Positions 1-7,758 of a DNA stretch of 64,000 nucleotides are shown here, piece after piece. The notes beneath the pieces were generated by a model that worked only from the letters and a program-made list of their open reading frames with translations, was not told where the DNA came from and did not search any database. The translations under genes and the position numbers were made by a program. Numbering within the stretch: position 1 is the stretch's first letter; each line of letters begins with the position of its first letter. The DNA is from Thiopseudomonas sp. (GTDB lineage: Bacteria > Pseudomonadota > Gammaproteobacteria > Pseudomonadales > Pseudomonadaceae): NCBI GenBank assembly GCA_023228985.1, contig JALOAC010000012.1:1-64000 (forward strand), read 5' to 3'.

Positions 1-16
1 GATAAATAAAGCTGGC

Positions 17-57
17 AAAAAAAAAGGCGCTGTAACTTAGGCAAGCGTTACAGCGCC
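17..57 (-). terminator. Rho-independent terminator of the nirSTB operon
   Basis: A perfect 11-bp stem (GGCGCTGTAAC paired with GTTACAGCGCC, positions 26-36 and 47-57) encloses a 10-nt loop. On the minus strand it is followed by an uninterrupted run of T residues (complement of the A run at 17-25). It lies just beyond the nirB stop, so the transcript coming from nirS should end here and not run into further nir genes. Confidence 0.9.
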
Positions 58-75
58 GTTAACCAAAAACTCCAT

Positions 76-951
76 TTACTGCTTAAGCGCAGTGATATCA
101 GCCTCGGTATCGATACCTAGCTTATAGCCAAGCGATACATGGTGAAAACGGCCTATAGAGCTGTCGTCATGGATGGCGAAACCAAAGTTATAGGTTTTAC
201 CCGACTCAAGTGCTACATCGCCCTCGCCACCTCTTAGTTTACGTGTGAAGTCTACAGTCCAAACACCGTCGGTAAGTTTCCCATCTGCGCTAACCAGCGC
301 TTGTCCGCCTTCCATTACTCGCTCAGTGGCCACATGGCCATCATAGGCTTTGTTTTCGCCACTGCGCCACTGGTTTAAATCGTAGAACACACCATCAGGT
401 AGCGAACCACCTTTTACATACTTTGTTTTAGTCTCTGCAGCACCCGGCATGGTGCGCGCATCACCGTGACAGCTGCCCCAGCAACCGCTCTGCCCAGCCA
501 ACTCGACTTTGTCACCGGCTTCAAGCATATAAGCAATTTTTACTGGGTTGTTTTCATCCATTTGTGGTGCACCCGATGCTGCTGGCTGCTTCCACACAAA
601 GCGCAAATACAAGTTTTCGCCATCGTTAGCTGCCTGTACTTTGGCGTCGATGAAAGGCGCTTTACCTGGAATTGGGCTAGGCTCAATTTTGCCACCGCTG
701 GCAATCAGCTGTCCCATATCACCCACTTCTTCTGAGTGACACCCAGCGCAGGTTTCACCCTTACGTAATACGCGCGCACCACCGTGTTCAGTTCCTTTGG
801 TAATCCACTCAATCGGTGAGACGCCTGGATAGAGCAAAGAAATGCTGGTTGCTGGAACCTTGCTCCAATCAGCAGGAGCTGCTGCTAGAGCACTGCCTGC
901 AGTAAGTGTAAAGATAGCGCCTGCTAGGCTGGTCATCATAATTTTTTTCAT
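76..951 (-). CDS. nirB: Diheme cytochrome c-552 (NirB type), periplasmic
   Basis: A 291-residue exported c-type cytochrome. It has a signal peptide (about residues 1-24, ending ALAAA), a CAGCH heme site near residue 68 and a second CWGSCH site near residue 158. The C-terminal half resembles the ethylbenzene-dehydrogenase/DMSO-reductase-type heme-binding domain. Length and layout match cytochrome c-552 encoded by nirB of the P. stutzeri nirSTB cluster, which is unrelated to the NADH nitrite reductase also called nirB. It is probably an electron carrier linked to nitrite respiration; its exact partner is not established. A GGGGAG ribosome site precedes the ATG. It is the last gene of the operon, 37 bp after nirT and directly before a terminator. 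Confidence 0.85.
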   Translation of the reverse strand: MKKIMMTSLAGAIFTLTAGSALAAAPADWSKVPATSISLLYPGVSPIEWITKGTEHGGARVLRKGETCAGCHSEEVGDMGQLIASGGKIEPSPIPGKAPFIDAKVQAANDGENLYLRFVWKQPAASGAPQMDENNPVKIAYMLEAGDKVELAGQSGCWGSCHGDARTMPGAAETKTKYVKGGSLPDGVFYDLNQWRSGENKAYDGHVATERVMEGGQALVSADGKLTDGVWTVDFTRKLRGGEGDVALESGKTYNFGFAIHDDSSIGRFHHVSLGYKLGIDTEADITALKQ

Positions 952-988
952 AATCGCTTACTCCCCAATTGATTACCTGTCTTGCTTT

Positions 989-1606
989 TTAATCATAATC
1001 TTCATCAGTCATTCCTTCAGGCAAATGGTGAGCAATGCCTTTATGACAGTCGATGCAAGTCATATTTTCAGCCAGCGCCATTTCATGTTGCTTGCGTGCA
1101 CGCTGCTTCTGCGTTTCGATATTCATACTTTCAAGACTATGGCAGTTTCTACATTCACGAGAATCTGAAGCTTTCATGCGCTTCCATTCGTTGCGTGCCA
1201 AGGTCAAACGCTTAGCCTCGAACTTCTCGGGTGTATCAATCGTACCTACAATTTTGCCCCATAGCTCTCTGGACGCTTCGATCTTGCGTATCATTTTATA
1301 GCCCCACTCCTTGGGCACATGACAATCTGGGCAAGTAGCTCGTACACCGGTACGGTTAGTGTAGTGAATTGTTTCTTTGTATTCTGGATAAACGTTATCG
1401 CGCATTTCATGACAAGAGAGACAGAACTCCTCGGTATTGGTCATTTCCAATGCGGTGTTAAAGCCACCCCAGAAAAGTACCCCGGCAATAATACCTACCA
1501 CTAGTATGCTGGCTAAAGAGTAATGCACGTTTGGGCGACATAGGTATGCAAAAAACCCAGTCCGCTGCTGCGACTCCTGCGTGTTTCTGCTGTCTTGATC
1601 TGCCAT
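989..1606 (-). CDS. nirT: NapC/NirT-family tetraheme cytochrome c
   Basis: Membrane-anchored tetraheme cytochrome that takes electrons from the quinol pool and passes them to periplasmic reductases, here most likely cytochrome cd1. One N-terminal membrane helix (about residues 25-45) is followed by four CxxCH sites: CLSCH, CPDCH, CRNCH and CIDCH. I place the start at the internal ATG giving MADQD (205 residues) because AAAGGAAAAA lies just upstream. A longer reading frame begins 30 bp earlier but lacks such a site and overlaps the intercistronic hairpin. The gene sits between nirS and nirB, as in P. stutzeri. Confidence 0.92.
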   Translation of the reverse strand: MADQDSRNTQESQQRTGFFAYLCRPNVHYSLASILVVGIIAGVLFWGGFNTALEMTNTEEFCLSCHEMRDNVYPEYKETIHYTNRTGVRATCPDCHVPKEWGYKMIRKIEASRELWGKIVGTIDTPEKFEAKRLTLARNEWKRMKASDSRECRNCHSLESMNIETQKQRARKQHEMALAENMTCIDCHKGIAHHLPEGMTDEDYD

Positions 1607-1629
1607 TTGCTTTTTCCTTTCCTGTTCCA

Positions 1630-1661
1630 CCCCCACCCCGCATGAATCTGCGAAGTGGGGG
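1630..1661 (-). other. Intercistronic hairpin between nirS and nirT
   Basis: The 83-bp gap between nirS and nirT holds an inverted repeat: CCCCAC and CGCA on one side pair with TGCG and GTGGGG on the other, with two 2-nt internal bulges and a 6-nt loop (1631-1660). It lies between the nirS stop and the nirT ribosome site and has no T run, so it is not a classical terminator. It may protect the nirS message or reduce read-through to nirT; this is inferred from position only. Confidence 0.55.
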
Positions 1662-1689
1662 GGGATATTTAGCAGTTCAACTGAACCAG

Positions 1690-3381
1690 TTAGTAAACGT
1701 CAAACATGGTGTTGTAAAGGTTAAACTTACCAGTTGGTGTGATGATCTCTGGACTCGTGATAACAGACTTCACTTTCAGCGTCTTATCGTCATAAATAAC
1801 GATTGCTGACTGATCCGCTTTACCACCCCATAGTGAGATCCAAACCTCGTCACCCGCTTGGTTGTATTCTGGCTGTACAGCGCGGCGAATTGCTTTGCCT
1901 TCTGGTAAACCAGAATCTTTACCAACGTTCAGCACCCGTGGCTCTTTGCTCAAGTCGTTTAAGTCAAACACATAAACAGACTCAGCGATTTCACGCTCTG
2001 GGTTCATAGGAGCATCAGCCCAGAAGTTTTTAGATTTAGGGTGGGTTTTAACAAACAAGTTACCCGCGCCTGGCATCTTCAACTCTTGAACAACTTTCCA
2101 GTTATGTTTTTTGTATTTAGCGTTCTTTTTCTCTTCCGATGGGGTTGAGATTAAAGAAACTACGTCATCACCAAGGTGACCCGTAGACCATACCGGTCCA
2201 AACTCTGGGTGAGTGAAGTTCGCACCACGGCCTGGGTGAGGAATTTTCGCTGTATCAACAATAGCTGCCAGCTTACCCGTCTTAGTATCAACCGCAGCAA
2301 CTTGGTTAGAAGCGTTAGCTGCTACTAAGAAGTAACGGTGTGATGCATCCCAACCACCATCATGCAGGAACTTGGACGATGCAATCGCGGTAGACTTCAA
2401 GTTGTCTAGGTCGGTGTAGTCAACCAGCAAAATCTGCCCAGTTTCCTTAACACTCACTACCCACTCAGGCTTGAGCGGGTTAGCAACGATAGAGGCAACA
2501 CGTGGCTCTGGGTGATACTCACCATCAACGGTCTGGCCACGTGTGGAGACAACTTTGATCGGCTCCAAGGTCAAGCCGTCCACGATGCTGTACTGTGGTG
2601 GCCAGTAGGTACCACCAATTAGGTATTTGTCTTCGTAACCCTTGTACTTGGACACGTCAACCGAACGCATGTCAGAACCAAAGCGGACAGTAGCTACAGT
2701 CATTGGCTCTTCAGGCCACAGGTCAATAATGGTAGTCAAACCGTCACGACCAGTAGTGTACACGTAGCGACCTGATGCGGAAAAACGTGAAATGTGTACG
2801 GCATAACCACTTTCCAGAATTTTCCAGACTTTGTGTGTATCACCGTCAATCAACGCCAACTTACCCGCATCACGTAAAGTAACTGCGAATACGTTTTTCA
2901 AGTTGATTTTATTCATCTGCTTCGTAACACGCTCAGACAACGGAACGATAAGGTTCCAGCTGTCTTTCATGTCTTGCAGGGAGAACTCTGGCGGAATCGG
3001 TGGCTCATGTTGAACATAACGAGCCATCATGTTAATTTCTTCCGGCGTCAGGATGTCGTCATAGTTGACCATTCCGCCTTCAGTACCATAGGCAATGATA
3101 TTTTCTAGACGCTTAGTACCCAAACGCAGTGTTCCGCCTTCGAGTTTACTGCCATCTGGCTGGGTTATTGACCAGTTCGGCTCTAGGTTTTTACCTGTAG
3201 CACCTTTACGCAAAACACCGTGACAACCGGCGCAACGCTCGAAATAAATCAGTTTTGCAGCCTCTTTTTCTGCATCAGTCATTGCTGGCGCAGTGGAAGC
3301 ATTAGCTTGAGATACTGCTAACCCAAGCAGTGAGAAAGCAGCGATAAAGCCTGCTTTTGAGATCTTACCAGCGATAGTCAT
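1690..3381 (-). CDS. nirS: Nitrite reductase, cytochrome cd1
   Basis: Periplasmic nitrite reductase that reduces nitrite to nitric oxide in denitrification. From the chosen start the protein has 563 residues: a signal peptide ending near SQANA, a cytochrome c domain with CAGCHG, and an eight-bladed d1-heme propeller containing segments typical of NirS such as DGGWDASHRYF and GHLGDDVVSL. I prefer the start giving MTIAGK, behind AAGGA, because it aligns with the P. stutzeri N-terminus. An upstream ATG at 3444, behind AGGGAG, would add 21 residues before the signal peptide and cannot be excluded. The d1-heme biosynthesis genes (nirF, nirD, nirL and others) do not follow and must be elsewhere. 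Confidence 0.97.
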   Translation of the reverse strand: MTIAGKISKAGFIAAFSLLGLAVSQANASTAPAMTDAEKEAAKLIYFERCAGCHGVLRKGATGKNLEPNWSITQPDGSKLEGGTLRLGTKRLENIIAYGTEGGMVNYDDILTPEEINMMARYVQHEPPIPPEFSLQDMKDSWNLIVPLSERVTKQMNKINLKNVFAVTLRDAGKLALIDGDTHKVWKILESGYAVHISRFSASGRYVYTTGRDGLTTIIDLWPEEPMTVATVRFGSDMRSVDVSKYKGYEDKYLIGGTYWPPQYSIVDGLTLEPIKVVSTRGQTVDGEYHPEPRVASIVANPLKPEWVVSVKETGQILLVDYTDLDNLKSTAIASSKFLHDGGWDASHRYFLVAANASNQVAAVDTKTGKLAAIVDTAKIPHPGRGANFTHPEFGPVWSTGHLGDDVVSLISTPSEEKKNAKYKKHNWKVVQELKMPGAGNLFVKTHPKSKNFWADAPMNPEREIAESVYVFDLNDLSKEPRVLNVGKDSGLPEGKAIRRAVQPEYNQAGDEVWISLWGGKADQSAIVIYDDKTLKVKSVITSPEIITPTGKFNLYNTMFDVY

Positions 3382-3527
3382 ACGATCTTTCCTTGGAAGC
3401 ATCTGTGGCTTCTTCAGAGTATTAGAAGGATGGTTATTTGGCATTTTGGATAGCTCCCTAGACAGAGGTTATAATCATTGTTCTGTAAAATGCATTTGCA
3501 TAGTAGCTAGCATCTAAAGCTAGAGCA

Positions 3528-3543
3528 CATGACTTAAATCAAG
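3528..3543 (-). promoter_or_regulatory. ANR/DNR (FNR-like) box upstream of nirS
   Basis: Minus-strand CTTGATTTAAGTCATG resembles the FNR-family consensus TTGAT-N4-ATCAA: the first half is perfect and the second is degenerate. Its centre lies about 91 bp above the upstream nirS ATG. A transcription start about 42 bp downstream would fall near 3494, with a TACTAT-like -10 just before it. In Pseudomonas, nirS is activated by ANR/DNR in response to low oxygen and nitric oxide, so location and sequence agree; binding itself is inferred. Confidence 0.6.
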
Positions 3544-3846
3544 AACTTTCAGAGCAAGCATTAGCCCTCTCGTGTTTTTTTGTGTTAAGTATTTTTCCGC
3601 TTAAAACCAGCCAAAACATAGACTTTAAAATAACTTCCGCTGCCATTTTTTATGCTATGAACTTCCCGGCTTTCCACTTAGCAGCTAGCAAATAAAAACC
3701 GCTAAAACTCAAAGCACTGTTATTTTGCTACCCCTCCTAATCACCTATTTTTTACTGCTAAGTATTTATTAAAAATCGCTTGAAAATATATTTAAGAAGC
3801 CTCTGAATAACTAACACCTATTAAAACAATTAGTGTAGCAACTAGC

Positions 3847-4250
3847 GGCGCTGTATTTGCAGGCGTAATCCGCGGTCGGATGCATGGCATCCTCGTACAA
3901 TTACCCGTAAGTTCCTGCCTTGCGTAGGAGTAGGCCATGCCTACGACAGCTGTGTGTCAGGCGGCGTTGTGTTGGCCGGTGTAATCCGCGGGTCGGATGC
4001 ATGGCATCCTCGTACAATTACCCGCAAGTTCCTGCCTTGCGTAGGAGTAGGCCATGCCTACGACAGCTGTGCGTCAGACGGTGTTGTGTTGGCCGGTGTA
4101 ATCCGCGGTCGGATGCATGGCATCCTCGTACAATTACCCGTAAGTTCCTGCCTTGCGTAGGAGTAGGCCATGCCTACGACAGCTGTGTGTCAGGCGGCGC
4201 TGTGTTTGCAGGCGTAATCTGCGGTCGGATGCATGGCATCCTCGTACAGG
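3847..4250 (+). repeat. Tandem array of ~116-bp units, three complete and one partial
   Basis: Units begin near 3847, 3963, 4080 and 4196 (spacings 116, 117 and 116 bp); the fourth diverges after about 4250. Each complete unit holds two hairpin-forming elements: GGATGCATGGCATCC in the first half and TAGGCCATGCCTA in the second, the latter in the context GTAGGAGTAGGCCATGCC, which recalls Pseudomonas REP elements. Differences between units are scattered single-base changes and one inserted G. Related single copies lie at 4505-4551 and 30931-31022. Confidence 0.85.
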
Positions 4251-4328
4251 CGCAACCAATTCCTGAAACTCCTGTTGGTGCGCAACTTTTGCGCGACTGG
4301 AATTTCCCAACAACACCGCCTTGCTTTT

Positions 4329-4434
4329 GTGGGACCCGACTTGTCGGGGAAGCTGTTTGCTGTTGACTCTGGGTAGGGTGTTTGACCTGGTGCTACAGGC
4401 GGATATTGGTTCCCTGACAAGTCAGGTCCCACAC
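4329..4434. repeat. BIME-like inverted pair of REP-type hairpins, copy 1
   Basis: GTGGGACCCGACTTGTCGGG (4329-4348) and, in opposite orientation, CCCTGACAAGTCAGGTCCCA (4412-4431) are two short imperfect palindromes about 60 bp apart. They form an inverted pair like bacterial interspersed mosaic elements. Within each palindrome the third stem pair differs in a compensated way (C/G in the first, T/A in the second). The same composite occurs at 30743-30854. Confidence 0.75.
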
Positions 4435-4504
4435 GCATTGTGCTTCTTTGCAGTCATTACGCGAGTGGTTCTAGCTCATCTTAAACTCTGAAAAGCAGCG
4501 GCTT

Positions 4505-4551
4505 GGGAGTAGACCATGCCTGCGACAGCTGTGCGTCAGGCGGCGCTGCAG
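4505..4551 (+). repeat. Partial copy of the 116-bp repeat unit
   Basis: The stretch beginning GGGAGTAGACCATGCCTGCG and continuing through GCGTCAGGCGGCGCTG matches the second-half hairpin and junction of the tandem units with several substitutions, including changes on both sides of the small stem. It ends about 100 bp upstream of miaB. Confidence 0.7.
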
Positions 4552-4646
4552 CCTGTTTTGAGCAAGAAAATCTCGCTTTCCTTTGCTGCAGGTCAAGTGC
4601 GGCTTTATACTATGCCGCTTTGTGATTCTCAGTGGCGTAATTTACC

Positions 4647-5996
4647 ATGGTCAAAAATCTTTATATTGAAACGCACGGATGCCAGATGAATGAGTACGAC
4701 AGTTCGCGCATGATCGACCTGTTAAATGAGCACCAAGCAATGCAAATAACTAAGGATCCAGCTGAGGCTGATTTGATTTTGCTAAATACCTGCTCCATCC
4801 GTGAGAAAGCGCAGGATAAGGTTTACTCCCAACTGGGTCGCTGGCGTGAGCTAAAGCTTGCCAACCCTAAACTCATTATCGCTGTGGGCGGCTGTGTCGC
4901 CAGCCAAGAAGGCAAAGCCATTCGTGAGCGCGCGCACTATGTAGATGTGGTTTTTGGCCCACAAACCCTACACCGCCTACCGGAAATGATTGCCGCTGTG
5001 CGCAGCACCGGCAAACCTCAGGTAGACGTCAGCTTTCCTGAGATTGAAAAGTTCGACCGTTTACCTGAACCCCGTGTTGAGGGACCTACGGCTTATGTTT
5101 CAATTATGGAAGGCTGTAGCAAATACTGCGCCTTTTGTGTTGTGCCCTATACCCGCGGCGAAGAAGTCAGTCGCCCTGTGGCTGATGTGCTGGCTGAAAT
5201 TAACCATCTGGCGGATCACGGCGTGCGCGAAGTTACCCTGCTGGGGCAAAACGTAAACGGTTATCGCGGTGAGCTGGACGTTAACGGTGTGGGACAGGTA
5301 GTTGATTTAGCCGAGTTACTGCAGATGGTGTCGGAAATAGAAGGTATTGGCCGGATTCGTTATACCACCTCACACCCACTCGAGTTTTCCGATGCGCTCA
5401 TTGAAGCCCATGCCAGTATTCCCAAGCTAGTACGCACACTCCATCTGCCTGTGCAGTCAGGCTCAGATCGCGTACTGGCAAACATGAAGCGTAACCATAC
5501 CGCTTTAGAATACAAATCACGTATCCGCAAACTAAAAGCCGCCGTACCTGAGATGCTAGTTAGTTCTGATTTTATTATTGGTTTCCCCGGAGAAACCGAA
5601 AAAGACTTTGAGCAAACCATGCAACTGGTGAACGACGTAGGCTTCGATTTCTCCTATTCTTTTGTCTACAGTCCCCGTCCCGGCACACCGGCAGCGGAAC
5701 TCCCAGATAACACGCCAGAAGCCGTAAAAAAAGAACGTCTGAACATTTTGCAACAACGTCTGCAACAACAAGGCTTTGAATACAGCCGCCGCATGGCTGG
5801 TGCAACACAGCGAATTTTGGTTTCTGACTACGCCAAAAAAGACCCCGGGCAACTCCAAGGCCGCAACGAGTTCAACCGTGTGGTGAACTTCCGCAGTGAT
5901 AACCCTTTGCTAATCGGTAAGTTTGTCGATGTGGAAATCATCGAAGCGAATCCGTACTCATTATTGGGTAAGTACATTGAAGGCAGTGAGTACTAG
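4647..5996 (+). CDS. miaB: tRNA-2-methylthio-N6-dimethylallyladenosine synthase
   Basis: Radical-SAM methylthiotransferase that adds a methylthio group to i6A37 of tRNAs reading UNN codons. The 449 residues show the complete family layout: an N-terminal MTTase domain with cysteines 12, 49 and 83 for the auxiliary cluster, the radical-SAM CxxxCxxC motif at 157, 161 and 164 (CSKYCAFC), and a C-terminal TRAM domain. In many pseudomonads miaB is followed by phoH-like ybeZ and by ybeY; here it stands alone before nrdR. Its stop codon is embedded in a perfect 8-bp hairpin. Confidence 0.97.
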   Translation: MVKNLYIETHGCQMNEYDSSRMIDLLNEHQAMQITKDPAEADLILLNTCSIREKAQDKVYSQLGRWRELKLANPKLIIAVGGCVASQEGKAIRERAHYVDVVFGPQTLHRLPEMIAAVRSTGKPQVDVSFPEIEKFDRLPEPRVEGPTAYVSIMEGCSKYCAFCVVPYTRGEEVSRPVADVLAEINHLADHGVREVTLLGQNVNGYRGELDVNGVGQVVDLAELLQMVSEIEGIGRIRYTTSHPLEFSDALIEAHASIPKLVRTLHLPVQSGSDRVLANMKRNHTALEYKSRIRKLKAAVPEMLVSSDFIIGFPGETEKDFEQTMQLVNDVGFDFSYSFVYSPRPGTPAAELPDNTPEAVKKERLNILQQRLQQQGFEYSRRMAGATQRILVSDYAKKDPGQLQGRNEFNRVVNFRSDNPLLIGKFVDVEIIEANPYSLLGKYIEGSEY

Positions 5997-6015
5997 GCTG
6001 AGAAAACCAGCCTAG
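5993..6015 (+). terminator. Hairpin overlapping the miaB stop codon
   Basis: CTAGGCTG and CAGCCTAG form an 8-bp perfect stem with a 7-nt loop. The first arm contains the TAG stop of miaB. No T run follows, so it is a weak or factor-assisted terminator, or an RNA-stabilizing 3' end. Confidence 0.45.
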
Positions 6016-6100
6016 CTGCAACCCTTGCGCGCTATCATTTTGCTTTACGCGTGAATACGCTAACATGAGTGCACCTTGATAACTTACAGGATTCGCTCTC

Positions 6101-6565
6101 ATGTATTGTCCATTTTGCGGTGCTGTTGACACCAAAGTCGTTGATTCGCGCTTAGTTGCTAATGGCGACCAAGTGCGTAGAAGACGCGAATGTCTTTCGT
6201 GCGAGGAGCGTTTCACGACGTTTGAAACCGCCGATCTGATCATGCCGCGTCTAATCAAGCAGGACGGCAGCCGCCAGCCCTTTGATGAAGACAAGCTGCG
6301 CGCTGGTATGCTCAGAGCCTTGGAAAAACGTCCGGTAAGTTTAGAGCGCCTTGAAGAAGCCGTGGCGCGCATCAAGCGAAAACTGCGCGCCAAAGGTGAG
6401 CGAGAAATCAAATCTTTACTGATCGGCGAGCTGGTGATGAACGAGTTACGTAAACTCGATGAAGTCGCCTACATCCGTTTTGCCTCTGTTTACCGCCGTT
6501 TCCAAGATCTCAATGAATTTCGCGAAGAAATTGAACGGATGGCTAATGAGCCTGCGCAAGAATGA
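6101..6565 (+). CDS. nrdR: Transcriptional repressor NrdR
   Basis: Nucleotide-sensing repressor of ribonucleotide reductase genes. The 154 residues have the N-terminal zinc ribbon (C3, C6, C31, C34: CPFC and CLSC) preceding an ATP-cone domain (about residues 49-139), the usual size and order. The start follows an AGGA-type ribosome site. The stop overlaps the ribD start by ATGA, implying translational coupling; nrdR-ribD is a common pairing in gammaproteobacteria. No ribonucleotide reductase gene lies in the window. Confidence 0.97.
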   Translation: MYCPFCGAVDTKVVDSRLVANGDQVRRRRECLSCEERFTTFETADLIMPRLIKQDGSRQPFDEDKLRAGMLRALEKRPVSLERLEEAVARIKRKLRAKGEREIKSLLIGELVMNELRKLDEVAYIRFASVYRRFQDLNEFREEIERMANEPAQE

Positions 6566-7668
6566 ATGATCACGCTTATATGGCCCGCGCCCTGCAATTG
6601 GCAGCGCAGGGCTTGTATTCCACGCATCCCAATCCACGCGTTGGCTGCGTGATTGTCAAAGATGGAACCATTGTTGGTGAAGGCTGGCATCAACTGGCTG
6701 GCACCGCCCACGCTGAAGTACATGCCTTGCGGGCTGCTGGCACACAGGCACAAGGCGCAACAGCCTATGTCAGTTTAGAGCCCTGTAGCCATCAAGGACG
6801 TACACCGCCCTGTGCTGATGCGCTCATCCAAGCTGGCGTTGCCCGCGTTGTCATTGCCATGCAAGATCCTAATCCGCAAGTGGCCGGTCAAGGTTTACAA
6901 CGCTTAACTCAGGCCGGAACTGGAGTACAGGTTTTAACTGGTGCACTAAGTCAGCAGGCTGAGCAGCTTAATCGAGGTTTTGTCAAACGCATGCGCTCTG
7001 GACTGCCATGGGTGCAGGTTAAGCTCGCCATGAGTTTGGATGGCCGTACAGCTATGGCCAGCGGTGAAAGCCAGTGGATTACCGGCGCGCCAGCGCGCGC
7101 TGATGTACAACGTTTAAGGGCTCAGGCCAGTGCTATTATCAGCGGGGCCAATACAGTATTAACCGATAATGCACGACTCACCGTGCGCGCTAACGAACTG
7201 GATTTACCAGAACTAGAAAAACACTGGGCGCTGCAACGCACCCCCATGCGCGTACTAATAGATGGGCGTTTGCGCGTACCGCACGAGCACGTTTTTTTTC
7301 AAAACGCAGAGGCTTGGTTGGCCAGCTATCAACAACCTAAGCAGCTTGCCAACGGCATCCACTGGCTGAATATTCCAGAAAATCAAGGGCACGTTGATTT
7401 AACCCTGCTCCTACAAACCTTGGCACAACAGCATGCGGTCAACGAAGTGCTAGTAGAGGCTGGGCCACAACTGGCCGGGGCTTTTTTACAGGCGGGCTTA
7501 GTGGATGAGGTGGTTGTTTACATGGCTGCTAAGTTGCTGGGCAGTCAGGCCAATCCTTTATTTGCGCTGCCGTTCAGCACAATGGCGCAAGCAATTGAAT
7601 TAAATATTCAAGATATTCGCGCTATAGGTGCAGACTGGCGCATCACCTGTACAACAAAAGCATCTTAA
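6562..7668 (+). CDS. ribD: Bifunctional riboflavin deaminase/reductase RibD
   Basis: Catalyses the second and third steps of riboflavin synthesis: deamination of the pyrimidine product of GTP cyclohydrolase II, then NADPH-dependent reduction of the ribosyl side chain. The N-terminal deaminase domain has zinc ligands in HAEVHA (H50, E52) and PCSHQGRTPPC (C75, C84). The reductase domain covers about residues 145-365 and includes VQVKLAMSLDGRTA. Length (368) is normal. It is coupled to nrdR by an ATGA overlap, but the riboflavin synthase, ribBA and ribH genes that often follow in pseudomonads are replaced by pgi. No FMN riboswitch is seen. Confidence 0.96.
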   Translation: MNDHAYMARALQLAAQGLYSTHPNPRVGCVIVKDGTIVGEGWHQLAGTAHAEVHALRAAGTQAQGATAYVSLEPCSHQGRTPPCADALIQAGVARVVIAMQDPNPQVAGQGLQRLTQAGTGVQVLTGALSQQAEQLNRGFVKRMRSGLPWVQVKLAMSLDGRTAMASGESQWITGAPARADVQRLRAQASAIISGANTVLTDNARLTVRANELDLPELEKHWALQRTPMRVLIDGRLRVPHEHVFFQNAEAWLASYQQPKQLANGIHWLNIPENQGHVDLTLLLQTLAQQHAVNEVLVEAGPQLAGAFLQAGLVDEVVVYMAAKLLGSQANPLFALPFSTMAQAIELNIQDIRAIGADWRITCTTKAS

Positions 7669-7758
7669 AGCGCAACACAGCTGATCCTTACGGTTGTTAT
7701 TATCAAACAGCTGCTTAATAATGAGGTAAGAACCTCAGCATTATTAAGGACATCCAGC

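Larger units (their letters stand above)
3445..4646. other. Gene-free region between divergent nirS and miaB
   Basis: About 1.2 kb without a convincing gene. It holds the nirS promoter region (3445-3600), an AT-rich stretch (3600-3840) that includes the motif AAGAAGCCTCTGAATAACTA at about 3794-3813, a tandem array of 116-bp units (3847-4250), a pair of inverted hairpins (4329-4434) and a partial repeat copy (4505-4551). Short open frames here run through the repeats and have no ribosome sites or recognizable products. Confidence 0.8.

Noticed and set aside
842..1215. Open frames of 77 and 108 codons on the plus strand opposite nirB/nirT
   Set aside because: They are antisense to well-supported cytochrome genes and lack ribosome sites or recognizable products.
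3847..4250. CRISPR array
   Set aside because: Units are about 116 bp and nearly identical along their whole length, with no short repeat and variable spacer pattern and no cas genes nearby.
3920..4366. 148-codon open frame across the 116-bp repeat array
   Set aside because: It runs through three repeat copies, has no ribosome site, and its translation only mirrors the DNA repeat. The hairpins explain the sequence better.
6500..6600. FMN riboswitch before ribD
   Set aside because: ribD is coupled to nrdR by a 4-bp overlap and no conserved RFN-type structure lies upstream of either gene.
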